Shown here: positions 63,406 through 64,000 of the stretch, one piece after another
How positions within the stretch are numbered: the stretch's first letter is position 1
Layout: every line of letters starts with the position of its first letter
Assembly: GCA_946811185.2 (NCBI GenBank)
Contig: OX328097.1
Location: forward strand, 55,705,063-55,769,062
Source: Hippopus hippopus
Taxonomy: Eukaryota > Mollusca > Bivalvia > Cardiida > Cardiidae
Direction: 5' to 3'
DNA: 64,000 nucleotides
Translations under genes and position numbers: made by a program
The notes under the pieces: model-generated
Database searches by the model: none
Seen by the model: only the letters and a program-made list of their open reading frames with translations
What the model was told of the DNA's origin: nothing

Positions 63406-63660
63406 CAAAACAAGAGCACCTTATGCAGGCATCAACGCTCCGCTGCAAGTGCTTAATTTTCAGAGAAAATTTTAAGTTGAAATAGGGGCATAACTGTGTC
63501 AAAAATATGTTGGTGGTTACCTGCCCCTGTTGTATGAGTTCCCCTTTTGACAGATAACAACTTGTCTAAGTTTAAAGTAAATATCTTCTGTAATGACAGA
63601 GATACATGTATTACAAAATGTCAAAGTTTTCGCATGACCATGACGACGCAGACGTCAGGG
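63406..63660 (-). repeat. Reverse copy of the 51420-type repeat
   Basis: AAGAGCACCTTATGCAGGCATC at the left, GTATGAGTTCCCCTTTTGACA in the middle; opposite orientation to 51420-51755. Confidence 0.5.
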
Positions 63661-63732
63661 CTATGACAATGACTCGTTATTTTCTTCAAAAACTGCTGAG
63701 CAAAAAAGTAACCAGCACAAAGTAACACATCT

Positions 63733-63930
63733 AACTTTTTACCACACAATACCGAGTTTCAACAACCCTAAGAAAGAAGGCTTTTGAAAACACTGTGGAA
63801 AAAGGAGAAAATATAGGCAAATTCTCCCCTTTTCTATCTTTTCAGGTAAAATCGTTTCAAAAACAATTGAATTGTTGTCTGTAAATTCCTTCACTATGGG
63901 TGAATCTAAAATTTTGCCATGTGGAAAAGG
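63733..63930 (+). mobile_element. Family A MITE, diverged
   Basis: AACTTTTTACCACACAATAC to GCCATGTGGAAAAGG; right hairpin arm shortened. Confidence 0.7.
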
Positions 63931-64000
63931 ACAAAAATACAAATAACAAACAAACAGACAACATAGAATCAATTTTAGATCAGAACAAAATGACCGACAA

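Overview
The window is AT-rich metazoan DNA, most likely from a bivalve mollusc. The evidence is genes split by GT-AG introns, tRNA-derived SINEs, a Ty3/gypsy element, a decayed mariner, and minisatellite elements ending in AGGTGAGC plus a GGGCCAT/ATGGCCC hairpin, which I associate with bivalve genomes. The species cannot be named from the sequence. There are no operons, CRISPR arrays or free-standing RNA genes.

Layout. (1) 2157-23246, + strand: seven coding exons of an inositol-1,4,5-trisphosphate 3-kinase (ITPK). They cover the calmodulin-binding helix and the whole catalytic domain; exons for the N-terminus must lie left of the window. The introns are packed with repeats. (2) 23247-33401: intergenic repeats, including a SINE with an 11-bp target duplication and a 166-bp minisatellite element. 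(3) 33402-36196, - strand: terminal exon of a large disordered protein with ten 17-residue repeats and two C-terminal C2H2 fingers. (4) 36960-44680: repeats only (two minisatellite arrays, a decayed mariner, a long-inverted-repeat element). (5) 44683-50834: a scrambled Ty3/gypsy insertion (gag, -1 frameshift site, protease-RT-RNase H, no integrase) bounded by an identical 175-bp direct repeat. (6) 50835-58957: repeats. (7) 58958-61496, - strand: a long exon of an eight-finger C2H2 protein with candidate SUMO-interacting motifs. It is built from a duplicated four-finger module and is related to the gene in (3). (8) 61520-64000: repeats.

The most striking feature is one short transposon family, called family A here. 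It is about 220-230 bp, begins TTAACCCTTTACCA and ends TGGTAAAGAGTTAA, and carries a central near-perfect hairpin of about 55 bp. Around 65 copies, in both orientations, occupy roughly a fifth of the window. Neighbouring copies sometimes share a single TTAA, which points to TTAA-targeted (piggyBac-type) mobilisation. One copy has a 95-bp perfect palindrome, two copies show matched changes in both hairpin arms, and a copy lies within about 90 bp downstream of the stop codon of all three host genes. No transposase for this family is in the window.

The host genes do not form an obvious pathway. ITPK phosphorylates IP3 in the cytosol; the two zinc-finger genes look nuclear. Names used below: family A = TTAA hairpin MITE; B = MITE with GAGCCATGCTCTG ends; C = short hairpin around GATCAAGATCAGACTGCAC; D = minisatellite element with AGGTGAGC ends. 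For family A, + means the short arm (CCCTTTACCACACAATCCC side) comes first.
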